Positions 16,140 to 24,832 of a stretch of 64,000 nucleotides of DNA are shown piece by piece. Below the pieces are notes generated by a model, which was not told where the DNA came from, did not search any database, and worked only from the letters and a program-made list of their open reading frames with translations. The stretch's first letter is position 1. Each line of letters opens with the position of its first letter. This DNA is from Niveibacterium umoris (GTDB taxonomy: Bacteria > Pseudomonadota > Gammaproteobacteria > Burkholderiales > Rhodocyclaceae). The position numbers and the translations under genes were made by a program. Location of the stretch: the NCBI RefSeq assembly GCF_014197015.1, contig NZ_JACIET010000002.1, positions 682,001 to 746,000 on the forward strand. Direction: 5' to 3'.

Positions 16140-17444
16140 TCAGCGCATGGCAAACCGTTCGCTGTGGAAGGCTTGGCGCGGAAGCCCAAGGCCTTCGAGC
16201 TGGCGGCGCAGGCTGCGGGCGAATCCGGCCGGCCCGCAGAACCAGACCTGGCCACCGCGCAACGTGCCGGCTTCCCGCGCCAGACGCGCTGCATCGAGCA
16301 AGCCGTCGAGTTCGGCCACGACACGGTGCAGGCGCACGCCGGCTTTCGCGCAACGCGCTTCGAGCCCATCCGGGAAGGCCGCATCGCCGGCGTTGCGGGT
16401 GCAGTACCAGAAGTCCACCGGGCGGCGACTGCCACCTTGCGCGATCAGTGCGTCGAGCCGCGCGAGGAAGGGCGTGATGCCGATTCCGCCGGCGATCCAC
16501 AGTTCGCGTTCGCCCGCCGCATCGAAATCGAAGCAGCCGTAGGGCCCTTCCACCTTCGCCATGCGCCCCGCCGCGAGGCTGCGGCCGAGGGTGGCGGTGT
16601 AGTCGCCGAGCGGTTTGATGACAAAACGCGGGCGACACGGGTCGTCGGCCGAGGCGATCGTGAAGGGGTGCGGGCCTTCGCGCGCGTCGAACTGCAGGAA
16701 GGCAAACTGGCCGGCCTTGGCGATCAGGCCCGGTGCGGGCAGCTCGAGCCGCAGGTCCACCAGGCCGCCGCCGTGCACCGTGACGGCCGCGACGCGACCG
16801 TGCAGGGTGCGCGCCCGGCCGATGCGCCCGGTCAGCGACCACAGCGCACCCACGCCACCCACCGTCGCTGCCGCGATCACCAGCCAACCCGCCGCACCGG
16901 CATACCAGGCGTCCGGCGCCAGCATCAGCGCATGGAAGGTGCCGAACAGGAACACCACCGCCAGGGCCTTGTGCACCCAGCGGAAGTAACGGTACGGAAT
17001 GCGCTGCACCAATGCGACCACGAGCAGCGCCAGCATCACGTAGAAGGCCCATTCGCCGCTTTCCTTGGCGAAGTCGATCAGGGCGCTGTCCGGGCCATGC
17101 GGGCCGCCGCGTGCGCGCCGCATCACCCAGCCCAGCTGTACCAGCCAGCGCGCGCCGTTCTCGGCGAACCAGTGCAGGCCGAGCGCGACACCGGCGGTGA
17201 TGCCGAGCCACTTGTGCAGCGCGTAAGCCTTGTCGAGCCCGCCGAGCGGACGTTCGAGCCAGCGCGGGCGCGTTGCCAGCAGGATCGCGGCGCTCATCGC
17301 CAGCAGGCCGACCAGTCCGCTCAGCAGCACCGCCTCGCGGCGCCATTGCCAGAACCCGGCGCCGTCCACCAGGCCACCCGCGCCCGGCGTCAGCGCCCAC
17401 ACACCCAGCGCCAGCGCGCCGAGTCCAGACACGATGCGTTTCAT
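16140..17444 (-). CDS. Ferric-reductase-like membrane flavocytochrome
   Basis: 434 residues. The N-terminal membrane half belongs to the ferric reductase/NADPH oxidase-like family (PF01794 type), with two pairs of probable heme-ligating histidines, H77/H91 and H158/H171. The C-terminal half is a ferredoxin-NADP reductase fold: FAD motif HPFTIAS, and NAD(P) motif GGIGITPFLARL, ending in FHSERFAMR. It would carry electrons from NAD(P)H through FAD and two hemes across the inner membrane. Start at 17444 follows GGAG by eight bases. The next gene downstream is the heme-motif lipoprotein Cti, 93 bases away. Confidence 0.88.
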   Translation of the reverse strand: MKRIVSGLGALALGVWALTPGAGGLVDGAGFWQWRREAVLLSGLVGLLAMSAAILLATRPRWLERPLGGLDKAYALHKWLGITAGVALGLHWFAENGARWLVQLGWVMRRARGGPHGPDSALIDFAKESGEWAFYVMLALLVVALVQRIPYRYFRWVHKALAVVFLFGTFHALMLAPDAWYAGAAGWLVIAAATVGGVGALWSLTGRIGRARTLHGRVAAVTVHGGGLVDLRLELPAPGLIAKAGQFAFLQFDAREGPHPFTIASADDPCRPRFVIKPLGDYTATLGRSLAAGRMAKVEGPYGCFDFDAAGERELWIAGGIGITPFLARLDALIAQGGSRRPVDFWYCTRNAGDAAFPDGLEARCAKAGVRLHRVVAELDGLLDAARLAREAGTLRGGQVWFCGPAGFARSLRRQLEGLGLPRQAFHSERFAMR

Positions 17445-17616
17445 CTTCGATGCTCCAGTGCAATCTGCATGCATCACAGCCTAGACCGCCATGCGCGCGC
17501 GACGCTTGACCCGCGCGCTCGCAACTCTTACCGGATGCGACTGCGCGGACGCGTCGGCCGGCTGCGTTAAACTTGCAGCCTTCGCCCCGACGCCTTGACG
17601 GGGCCTGGAGCCCACC

Positions 17617-18045
17617 ATGTCCGGACTCGACGCCGACACCCCCATCCCGACCGACATCCGCTTACACCAGCGCTCGCGCCTGCTCGAGATCACCTTCTCC
17701 GACGGTGAGCGTTTCGAGCTGCCCTGCGAGTACCTGCGCGTCTATTCGCCGTCGGCCGAAGTGCGCGGCCACGGCGAAGGCCAGGAAGTGCTGCAGACCG
17801 GCAAGCGCGAGGTGAACATCAGCGCGATCGAGCCGGTCGGCCACTATGCGGTGAAGCTGGTGTTCACCGACGGGCACGACAGCGGGCTCTATACCTGGGA
17901 CTACCTGTACCAGCTGGGCGCGCGGCACGAGCCGCTGTGGGCCGAATACCTGCGCCGGCTCGAAGATGCCGGCGCCAACCGTGATAGCGAAACCCCCGCC
18001 GCGCCCAAGGGCGGCTGCGGCACCGGCGCCTGTGGCAGCCACTGA
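17617..18045 (+). CDS. DUF971 protein
   Basis: 142 residues. Residues of about 10-115 form a DUF971 domain (the N-terminal domain of gamma-butyrobetaine hydroxylase), with the conserved DGHDSGLYTWDYLYQL. Small stand-alone DUF971 proteins are typically encoded just upstream of ubiE in Betaproteobacteria, as here (nine bases away). The C-terminal tail GGCGTGACGSH has two cysteines and a histidine and may bind metal, as in other DUF971 proteins implicated in iron-sulfur or metal handling. The role is not established. Confidence 0.85.
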   Translation: MSGLDADTPIPTDIRLHQRSRLLEITFSDGERFELPCEYLRVYSPSAEVRGHGEGQEVLQTGKREVNISAIEPVGHYAVKLVFTDGHDSGLYTWDYLYQLGARHEPLWAEYLRRLEDAGANRDSETPAAPKGGCGTGACGSH

Positions 18046-18054
18046 GGAAAGAAC

Positions 18055-18792
18055 ATGAGCGACAAGACCACCCACTTCGGCTACGAAACCGTCAAGGAAG
18101 AAGAAAAGGCCAAGAAGGTCGCCGGCGTCTTCACCTCGGTCGCGCAGAAGTACGACGTGATGAACGACCTCATGTCGATGGGCATGCACCGGCTGTGGAA
18201 GAAGTTCACGATCGACATCGCCAACGTGCGGCCTGGCGAGCGCGTGCTCGACGTCGCCGGCGGCACCGCCGACCTCTCGCTGGCGTTCGCCAAGCGCGTC
18301 GGCGACAGCGGCCAGGTGTGGCTCACCGACATCAATCACGCGATGCTCTCGGTCGGCCGCGACCGCGTGCTCGACAAGGGCTTCAGCCTGCCGACCGCGC
18401 AGTGCGATGCGGAGAAGCTGCCCTTCGCCTCGGACAGTTTCGATCTGGTGACGGTGGCATTCGGCCTGCGCAACATGACGCACAAGGACGTCGCGCTGGC
18501 CGAGATGCGCCGCGTGCTGCGCCCCGGCGGTCGCCTGCTGGTGCTCGAATTCTCGAAGATCTGGAAGCCGCTCGCGCCGGCCTACGACGCCTACTCCTTC
18601 AAGCTGCTGCCGTGGATGGGCCAGAAGGTCGCCAACGACGCCGACAGCTACCGCTACCTCGCCGAATCGATCCGCATGCACCCGGACCAGGACACGCTGG
18701 CCGAGATGATGCGCGGCGCCGGCCTCGAGCGCGTGCAGTACTTCAACCTCGCCGCCGGCGCGGTGGCGCTGCACCGCGGTTACAAGTTCTGA
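18055..18792 (+). CDS. ubiE: Ubiquinone/menaquinone biosynthesis C-methyltransferase UbiE
   Basis: 245 residues, full length for the family. It methylates 2-polyprenyl-6-methoxy-1,4-benzoquinol (and demethylmenaquinol) with S-adenosylmethionine. The SAM motif [13 protein letters not shown] and the family signatures [17 protein letters not shown] and [20 protein letters not shown] are all present. GAAAGAAC lies before the ATG. It is the core of the DUF971-ubiE-Tim44-ubiJ block. Confidence 0.97.
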   Translation: MSDKTTHFGYETVKEEEKAKKVAGVFTSVAQKYDVMNDLMSMGMHRLWKKFTIDIANVRPGERVLDVAGGTADLSLAFAKRVGDSGQVWLTDINHAMLSVGRDRVLDKGFSLPTAQCDAEKLPFASDSFDLVTVAFGLRNMTHKDVALAEMRRVLRPGGRLLVLEFSKIWKPLAPAYDAYSFKLLPWMGQKVANDADSYRYLAESIRMHPDQDTLAEMMRGAGLERVQYFNLAAGAVALHRGYKF

Positions 18793-18902
18793 GCATAGGA
18801 ATATCGACGCCAAGGGCTTGGCTTTCGCAGCCAGCCCTTGAACTTGTCGTGCTCGCTCGCATCTAACAGCCCGACTCCACTGACACGAAAGCAGTCGCAC
18901 GA

Positions 18903-19796
18903 ATGAAACGTCTGATGATCGCGGTGTTTGCAATCTTCATCGGTAGCGCGATGGTTGTGGCGGACGCCGAGGCCAAGCGCCTGGGCGGCAGCCGTTCGAT
19001 CGGCATGCAGCGCACCCCTGCCGCCGCACCGGCCCGCCCGGCGACCCCGCCGCAAGCGGCGCCGCAACCTGCGCCGGCGTCGGCCGCCAAGCCGGGCATG
19101 ACGCCGCCGGCCGCGCAGCCTTCCGGCTGGCGCAAGTGGGCCGGCCCGCTCGCCGGCCTGGCTGCCGGTATCGGCCTCGCGGCCCTGCTGTCGCACTTCG
19201 GTGTGGGCGCTGACTTTGCTGGCATCCTGCTGGCGATGCTTGCCGCCGGCGTGGTCTTCATGCTGATCCGTCGTTTCATGGCGGGCAAGGCGTCGCAATC
19301 GACACAGTCGATGCAGTACGCAGGCGCCGGTGCGCCGTATAACGCGCAATCCGACCGCCCGACGGTCACGGCCATCGGTGGGGGCGTTGCACCGCAGGCG
19401 GCTGAAGCCGTCGCCAACACGCTGCCGGCCGGTTTCGATGCCGAAGGCTTCGCGCGCAATGCCAAGGTGCAGTTCGTGCGGCTGCAGGCCGCCAACGATG
19501 CCGGCAACCTCGAAGACATCCGCGAATTCACGACGCCGGAAATGTTCGCCGAGTTCAAGCTGGACATCGATGAGCGCCGTGGCGCCGCAAACCAGACCGA
19601 CGTGATCCAGCTCGACGCCGACGTACTCGAAGTGGTCGAGGAAGGCAGCCGTTACATTGCGAGCGTGCGCTTCCACGGCCTGCTGCGCGAGGCCAAGGAC
19701 GCACCGCCGGCCGGATTCAACGAGGTCTGGCACCTCACCAAGCCGGTTGCCGGCAACGGTGGCTGGGTGCTCGCCGGCATCCAGCAGGTGGCCTGA
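18903..19796 (+). CDS. Tim44-like domain protein
   Basis: 297 residues. An N-terminal signal-type helix (MKRLMIAVFAIFIGSAMVV), a Pro/Ala-rich low-complexity stretch (~35-80), and two membrane helices (AGPLAGLAAGIGLAALLSHFG, FAGILLAMLAAGVVFMLIRR) precede a Tim44-like domain at ~165-295. Bacterial Tim44-like proteins are predicted to be periplasmic or inner-membrane lipid or protein interacting domains. The gene lies between ubiE and ubiJ, an order seen in other betaproteobacteria, hinting at a part in quinone or membrane assembly; this is inference. Confidence 0.85.
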   Translation: MKRLMIAVFAIFIGSAMVVADAEAKRLGGSRSIGMQRTPAAAPARPATPPQAAPQPAPASAAKPGMTPPAAQPSGWRKWAGPLAGLAAGIGLAALLSHFGVGADFAGILLAMLAAGVVFMLIRRFMAGKASQSTQSMQYAGAGAPYNAQSDRPTVTAIGGGVAPQAAEAVANTLPAGFDAEGFARNAKVQFVRLQAANDAGNLEDIREFTTPEMFAEFKLDIDERRGAANQTDVIQLDADVLEVVEEGSRYIASVRFHGLLREAKDAPPAGFNEVWHLTKPVAGNGGWVLAGIQQVA

Positions 19797-19801
19797 ACGC
19801 G

Positions 19802-20404
19802 ATGAGCGAGACCGCGCGCCCGTCCATCGCCAGCGCCGGCTTTGCGCGCGCGCTGGGGCACCTGCTCGCGCGCAACGCATGGGCGTGCGAGCGCCTTGCG
19901 CCGTTCTGCGGGCGCCGCGCGCGCCTCGCCTTCGGCGCGGTGGCGGTCGATTTCGTCGTCGGCGAGACCGGGCAGATTGCCGCCTGCGCTGCGTCGGACG
20001 ATGCCGACGTGCGCCTCGAACTTCCCGCGGAGGCGCTGGCGAAGCTACCCGAGGGGCCCGAGGCGCTGTTCCGGCAGGCGCGTATTTCCGGCGACGCTCA
20101 TTTCGCCGAAACGCTGGGCTTCGTGCTCCGCAATCTCGAATGGGATGCCGAAGAGGACCTCGCGCGCGTCTTCGGCGACCCGCTCGCGCACCGCTTGCAT
20201 CAGGGGGCAACGCAGTTCGCCGGGTGGGGCCGGCAGGCGGCGCAGAACCTGGTCGAGAACCTGCGGGAGTACGCGGTGGAAGAAGCACGCATCACGCCCT
20301 CGCGCGACGAACTTGATGCCTTCGGCCGCGACGTCGCGACCTTGCGCGATGACCTCGCGCGGCTGGGCAAGCGGGTGGATCGACTCACGCGCGGCCCTGC
20401 CTGA
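19802..20404 (+). CDS. ubiJ: UbiJ-like ubiquinone biosynthesis accessory factor
   Basis: 200 residues. An SCP2-type lipid-binding domain occupies ~10-110, including ALAKLPEGPEALFRQARISG. A coiled C-terminal helix pair (~130-197) ends VATLRDDLARLGKRVDRLTR, as in UbiJ. UbiJ and UbiK hold ubiquinone intermediates for the soluble Ubi complex. It starts five bases after the Tim44-like stop, implying one transcript. The usual downstream partner ubiB is absent: the operon ends in a terminator instead. Confidence 0.85.
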   Translation: MSETARPSIASAGFARALGHLLARNAWACERLAPFCGRRARLAFGAVAVDFVVGETGQIAACAASDDADVRLELPAEALAKLPEGPEALFRQARISGDAHFAETLGFVLRNLEWDAEEDLARVFGDPLAHRLHQGATQFAGWGRQAAQNLVENLREYAVEEARITPSRDELDAFGRDVATLRDDLARLGKRVDRLTRGPA

Positions 20405-20435
20405 CGGCGCCGAATCACCAAAGCATTGAAGATTG

Positions 20436-20463
20436 AACGCCCCCGATCGTGGGGCGTTTTTCT
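20436..20463 (+). terminator. Rho-independent terminator after ubiJ
   Basis: AACGCCCC (20436-20443) pairs perfectly with GGGGCGTT (20451-20458) around a seven-base loop and runs into a T tract. It closes the ubi block 32 bases after the ubiJ stop. Confidence 0.9.
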
Positions 20464-20680
20464 TGGTTCGCGCGATCCAGTCGCTTGATCCAGTTCAGGT
20501 TTTCGCTTGACGACGGCATTGCGCGTCGGAGGGTTTTACACTTAAAGTCCGGTTTTCCACCCGCTCGACCGCACGACGCTTGCCCGCGCCAGGCAACGCG
20601 ATACGGTCGGCCCCGGCCCCTCCGGTCATCCCGGCCCGGGCGCGAGACACCATAAGTAGATCAAGGGAGGGAGACAACTC

Positions 20681-21532
20681 ATGGCGTTTGTCATGCTATC
20701 CACCGGCGGACTGACCGCCGCTGGGGTGCGTACGCTTTCGACCCGCACCCTGCTGCTGGGCGGCATCGTGTTTGCGCTGACCCTGCTGCTCACCGGGGCA
20801 GCGTTCGGCTACCTGCTTGCGGGCGGCTCGCCGGCCGCCTTGCCGAAGATCCCGCTGCTGCGCCAGAACCCCTACACCGTCGAACAGCTTGGCGCGATCG
20901 CCGGGCGCGTGTTCAGGCTCGAAAACGAAGCGGCCCATCTGGGTCGCAAGATCGGCGTGCTGGAAGACTACGAACACAAGGCCAAGGGCAAGGGCGGCAG
21001 CGGTGGCCCGATGCTGCCGCCGCGCGTGATCACCAGCCGCGATCCGATGGCAGAACTCGAAGCCGCGTTGGCGCGTGTCGAGAACCAGCTGTCAGAAGTC
21101 GGCCAGGTCACTGCACAGCGCAACCTGGGCCTGATGACCTTTCCGAGTCGCCGACCGATCGAGGGCGTGGAGATCGGCTCGACTTTCGGCAACCGCGTCG
21201 ACCCCATTACGCGACGGCTGGCCTTTCACGCCGGGCTCGACTTCACCGCCGACCCGGGCACCTCGATCCACGCGGCTGCCGGCGGCGTCGTCGCCTTCGC
21301 GGGCTGGAATTCGGACTTCGGCTGGGTGGTCGAACTCGATCACGGCAACGGCCTGATGACGCGCTACGCCCACGCCTCGAAGCTGCTGGTCAAGACCGGG
21401 CAGGTGATCGAGCCGGGGCAGGAGATTTCACGGGTTGGCTCGACGGGCCGCTCCACCGGACCGCATCTGCATTTCGAAGTGATCCGCGACGGCGAGTATG
21501 TCGATCCGCGCGATTACCTCGCCGGGCTCTGA
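20681..21532 (+). CDS. M23-family metallopeptidase with coiled-coil stalk
   Basis: 283 residues. One membrane helix (~22-48), a coiled-coil-prone periplasmic stalk (~65-150) and a C-terminal LytM/M23 domain. The zinc and catalytic motifs are intact (FHAGLDF near residue 184 and HLHFEV near 263), so it should cut peptidoglycan cross-bridge peptides rather than act only as an activator. GGAGGGAGA lies about seven bases upstream of the ATG. It is followed with a one-base gap by a coiled-coil membrane protein and then a bactofilin, a morphogenesis arrangement seen in many proteobacteria. Confidence 0.9.
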   Translation: MAFVMLSTGGLTAAGVRTLSTRTLLLGGIVFALTLLLTGAAFGYLLAGGSPAALPKIPLLRQNPYTVEQLGAIAGRVFRLENEAAHLGRKIGVLEDYEHKAKGKGGSGGPMLPPRVITSRDPMAELEAALARVENQLSEVGQVTAQRNLGLMTFPSRRPIEGVEIGSTFGNRVDPITRRLAFHAGLDFTADPGTSIHAAAGGVVAFAGWNSDFGWVVELDHGNGLMTRYAHASKLLVKTGQVIEPGQEISRVGSTGRSTGPHLHFEVIRDGEYVDPRDYLAGL

Positions 21533-21533
21533 C

Positions 21534-21899
21534 ATGGCGATCCCGTTCCGCGCCGGTCGCACGCGCCAGCTGACCCATGCCGGCCTCGTGCTGACGCGGC
21601 GCAAGTGGCCGGCGACGCATCTGCTTCTGGGTGCCGCGGCCGGCGTGTTCGTTGCGCTGCTGCTGATCGCCGGCTTCTTCCTGTTCGCACCGGAAAGCGA
21701 GAGCGTGCGCGAGCTGGCGAGTGCGCGCAGCGAAATGCGCACGCTGCAGAAGACGCTGGAGGAACGCACGCTGCATGCACGCATGAGCGAAGCGCGTGCG
21801 GCCGAACTCGAGCGTCAGGTCGACACCCTCAACGAACGCATCCGTGCCCTGCAGGACGAAGTGACCTTCTTCCGCAAGGCGCAGGAAGGCAAACGCTGA
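21534..21899 (+). CDS. Single-pass coiled-coil membrane protein
   Basis: 121 residues: a basic cytoplasmic N-terminus (RAGRTRQLTHAGLVLTRRK), one membrane helix (~29-52) and a periplasmic coiled coil (~58-115) with heptad-like SEMRTLQKTLEERTL and LERQVDTLNERIRALQDEV. It resembles the DUF6776-type proteins encoded between M23 peptidases and bactofilins in this class. The start at 21534 is one base after the upstream stop; translation is probably coupled. A scaffold linking peptidase and bactofilin is a reasonable inference. Confidence 0.75.
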   Translation: MAIPFRAGRTRQLTHAGLVLTRRKWPATHLLLGAAAGVFVALLLIAGFFLFAPESESVRELASARSEMRTLQKTLEERTLHARMSEARAAELERQVDTLNERIRALQDEVTFFRKAQEGKR

Positions 21900-22000
21900 C
21901 GCGCCTGCGCGCGAACGCCACCAGAACCCCCACCCGGCTGTGCGCCGTGTGCCGCGACAGCCGGACGCGCCCCAGCGCCCCGCATCCAGGAGAAGTAGTC

Positions 22001-22456
22001 ATGTTCGGAAAACAGAAGAAACCCCACCTGATCGAGGTCAGCAAGCTCTCCAGCCTGATTGCCGAAGACGTCGAAATCACCGGCGACATCGTGTTCGGGT
22101 CCGGATTGCGTATCGATGGCGCGCTCAAGGGCAACGCCATCGGCAAGGACGGCGAGGCCAAGAAGGACAAGAGCCTGCTGGTGCTTTCCGACAAGGGGCG
22201 CATCGAAGGCAGCGTGCGCTGCTACGACGCGGTGATCAACGGCACCGTGATCGGCGATCTGGAAGTCGAGCATTTCCTCGAATTGCAGCCCAAGGCGATG
22301 ATTTCCGGTTCGATCCGCTATCACAAGCTGCAGATGGAAGTCGGTGCCGGCGTGCAAGGCACGATCCAGCAGGTCGGCGGCGATCGCCAGGTCGACAACG
22401 TGGTGGAACTCGCCGTCGACAAATCCGACAAGGCTGACAAGGCGCGCAGCGCCTGA
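22001..22456 (+). CDS. Bactofilin
   Basis: 151 residues with the bactofilin core (~25-125), seen as repeating short beta turns such as GDIVFGSGLRIDGALKGNAI and GRIEGSVRCYDAVINGTVIG. Bactofilins polymerise without nucleotide and recruit cell-wall enzymes. A short charged insert, GKDGEAKKDKS, interrupts the core near residue 47. AGGAGAAG precedes the ATG by about seven bases. It completes the M23-coiled-coil-bactofilin module and is followed by a strong terminator. Confidence 0.93.
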   Translation: MFGKQKKPHLIEVSKLSSLIAEDVEITGDIVFGSGLRIDGALKGNAIGKDGEAKKDKSLLVLSDKGRIEGSVRCYDAVINGTVIGDLEVEHFLELQPKAMISGSIRYHKLQMEVGAGVQGTIQQVGGDRQVDNVVELAVDKSDKADKARSA

Positions 22457-22474
22457 CAGACTCTCGACGCCGAA

Positions 22475-22523
22475 CGATCGGGGCAGCTCTGCGGCACACG
22501 TCGCAGCTGCCCCGATCGCTTTT
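22475..22523 (+). terminator. Strong hairpin terminator after bactofilin
   Basis: A perfect 14-base stem (CGATCGGGGCAGCT at 22475-22488 with its complement at 22505-22518) is extended inward by further pairs and followed by CTTTT. The loop side also contains GCG/CGC pairs. Confidence 0.85.
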
Positions 22524-22612
22524 GTGCGACCGGCATCGCCCCTACAATCGACGCTCGCCACATCGGCGACACCCTTCCCTCCCCCGGCACAACCGAACGG
22601 AGCCCGATCCGC

Positions 22613-24568
22613 ATGCCTCGCCTTTCCCCGCGCTTCATCCTTGCATCACTCGGCGCAGCGTTCGTCGCGTCGTCCGCCTTGGCGCAGACCGCCTACTCCG
22701 GCCACGGTGCCGAGTCGGTCAGCGCGGCGACGCTCGAACAGTTTCGCCCCAAGCCCCTGCCGGCCGATATTTCGCGCCGCATCCAGTCGGTGCTGGATCT
22801 GCGTGCGCCGGGTAGCGGCCTGCTCTCGCCCGACGGCAAGCACCTTTACTTCTCATGGCGGGTCAGTGGCAGCGACCAGGTCTGGCGGCTCGACGGCCCC
22901 GACCGCTTCCCGCTGCAGATGACTGGCGGCGAAGATCGCACGCTGCCGTTGGCGGTGACGCCGGACAGCAAATGGCTGGTCGTTTCGCGCGACCGCAAGG
23001 GTGAAGAGAACCCTGGCATCTACCTGCAGCCGGTCGCTGGCGGTACCCTCAAGGCGGTGCAGCACCTGCCCAAGGTGCAGACGCGCTTCGCCTTCGTCAG
23101 CGACGACAGCCGTTTCATCTACTTCAGCGCCAACGACCAGAAGCCCGACAGCTACGCGATCTACCGCTACGAGATCGCCACCGGCGCCAAGACCACCGTT
23201 TTCGATCAGCCCGGCCTGTGGGACATCGCCGACCATGCCAGCGACGGCCGCCTGCTGCTGGTGAAGGAAACCGGCTCCCAGTCGCGTGAATATTCGTTGC
23301 TCGACCGCGACGGTGCGCTCAAGCCGTTGCTCGGCCAGGGCGAACAGGAGAGCTACGAGGCGAAGTTCGGCCACGCGCCCGGCGAGTTGCTGGTGAGCAC
23401 GACCAAGTTCAGCGACTTCCGCCGCCTCTATCGCTGGAAGGCCGGCAAGTTCGAGCCGCTCACCGGCGCGCTCAAATGGAACGTCGAGGCCTTCGGCACC
23501 GACGATGCCCGCCGCCGGCTGTACTACACCGTCAACGAAGCCGGTTACAGCCGCAGCCATGCGCTTGATCTGGTCAGCGGCAAGCCGCTCTCGCTGCCAT
23601 GGCCGGCCGGTGCCGACCACCAGAACATCGGCTCGCAGACCTACGACGGCCGTTATGTGGTGCTCTCGGTCGGTACCGCCAAGGCGCCGCGCCAGAGCCT
23701 GGTGTGGGACTGGAAGACGCGCAAGCTGACGCGCTGGGTCACGCCCTCGACGCCGGAAGAAGACACCACGCGTTACGCCGCCGCGAAGCTGGAAAGCTAC
23801 CCGGCGCGCGACGGCACGCCGATCCCGATGTTCGTGCGTCGCCCGGCGCAGTGCGAAGGCGCCGATGCACCCGTCTGCCCGGTGCTGGTGCACTTCCACG
23901 GCGGGCCGGAGGCGCAGTCTCGGCCAGGCTTCTCGCCGCTGTGGCAGATGTTCGTCGATGCCGGCTTCATCGTCGTCGACCCGAATGTGCGCGGGTCCGA
24001 CGGGTACGGCCGCGCCTGGCTCGATGCCGACAACGGGCCCAGACGGCTCGACGTGATCACCGACATCGAGGACGCGTCGATCTACATCCGCAAGGCCTGG
24101 GCGAAGAACGGCGTGGTACCCAAGGTGGGCGTGTTCGGCGGCAGCTATGGCGGGTATTCCACGCTGATCGCGATGACCATGTTCGCCGGCGCCTACGACG
24201 CCGGCGCGTCGGCGGTGGGCATTGCCAACCTGAACACCTTCCTGAAGAACACCGCGCCCTATCGCCGCGCGCTGCGCATCTCCGAATACGGCGATCCGGA
24301 GCGCGACCACGATGCGCTGGTGAAGCTGTCGGCCACCAGCTACATCGACCGCCTCAAGGCGCCGCTGCTGATCAGCCAGGGCGCTTCCGACCCCCGCGTA
24401 CCGGTGGGCGAGGCGCTGCAGATGTACGAAGCCGCAAAGGCGCGCGGCACCCCGGTCGAGCTGATGATCTTCGCCGATGAGGGTCACGGCACCTCCAGGC
24501 GCGAGAACCAGGCGCTCGAGTGGGGCCACATCCTGCGCTTCTTCCAGCAGCACCTGCTGGCGCATTGA
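22613..24568 (+). CDS. Secreted S9-family (prolyl oligopeptidase-like) serine peptidase
   Basis: 651 residues. A signal peptide ends near SALAQ. A seven-bladed beta-propeller-like region occupies ~55-400, followed by an alpha/beta hydrolase domain. The catalytic triad is visible: S511 in GGSYGGYS, D593 in QGASDPRVP, and H625 in DEGHGTSRRENQ. The family trims short peptides in the periplasm. A -10-like TACAAT at 22543-22548 could be its promoter, shortly after the bactofilin terminator. It stands alone on its transcript. Confidence 0.92.
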   Translation: MPRLSPRFILASLGAAFVASSALAQTAYSGHGAESVSAATLEQFRPKPLPADISRRIQSVLDLRAPGSGLLSPDGKHLYFSWRVSGSDQVWRLDGPDRFPLQMTGGEDRTLPLAVTPDSKWLVVSRDRKGEENPGIYLQPVAGGTLKAVQHLPKVQTRFAFVSDDSRFIYFSANDQKPDSYAIYRYEIATGAKTTVFDQPGLWDIADHASDGRLLLVKETGSQSREYSLLDRDGALKPLLGQGEQESYEAKFGHAPGELLVSTTKFSDFRRLYRWKAGKFEPLTGALKWNVEAFGTDDARRRLYYTVNEAGYSRSHALDLVSGKPLSLPWPAGADHQNIGSQTYDGRYVVLSVGTAKAPRQSLVWDWKTRKLTRWVTPSTPEEDTTRYAAAKLESYPARDGTPIPMFVRRPAQCEGADAPVCPVLVHFHGGPEAQSRPGFSPLWQMFVDAGFIVVDPNVRGSDGYGRAWLDADNGPRRLDVITDIEDASIYIRKAWAKNGVVPKVGVFGGSYGGYSTLIAMTMFAGAYDAGASAVGIANLNTFLKNTAPYRRALRISEYGDPERDHDALVKLSATSYIDRLKAPLLISQGASDPRVPVGEALQMYEAAKARGTPVELMIFADEGHGTSRRENQALEWGHILRFFQQHLLAH

Positions 24569-24832
24569 GCTGCCCGCCCGTCGGCATGCCGGACATGCCG
24601 GCGGGCAACGGCCCGCCGCACGGATGGCTGTACGGCGCGCCGCAAGCGTCTAAACTGAGGGCAGATAGCCAATTCCGGGCGGCGCCTGCATGTGCGCGCC
24701 GAATCGCGGTGGTGGTGATGCGTGATCGTGACCCGCCAAGCGACAGATACCCCTCAAGGCTGCGCCGAATCATCCGATAACCCCGGCAGGACACACAGTT
24801 GGCCAGGGTCAGCGCTGTCACAAGGGGGACGC

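Noticed and set aside
13650-17570. A 1306-codon plus-strand open frame opposite cti and the flavocytochrome gene
   Set aside because: It is antisense to two clear gene families, has Gly/Arg/Ala/His-rich composition and no motifs; long shadow frames are common at this GC content.
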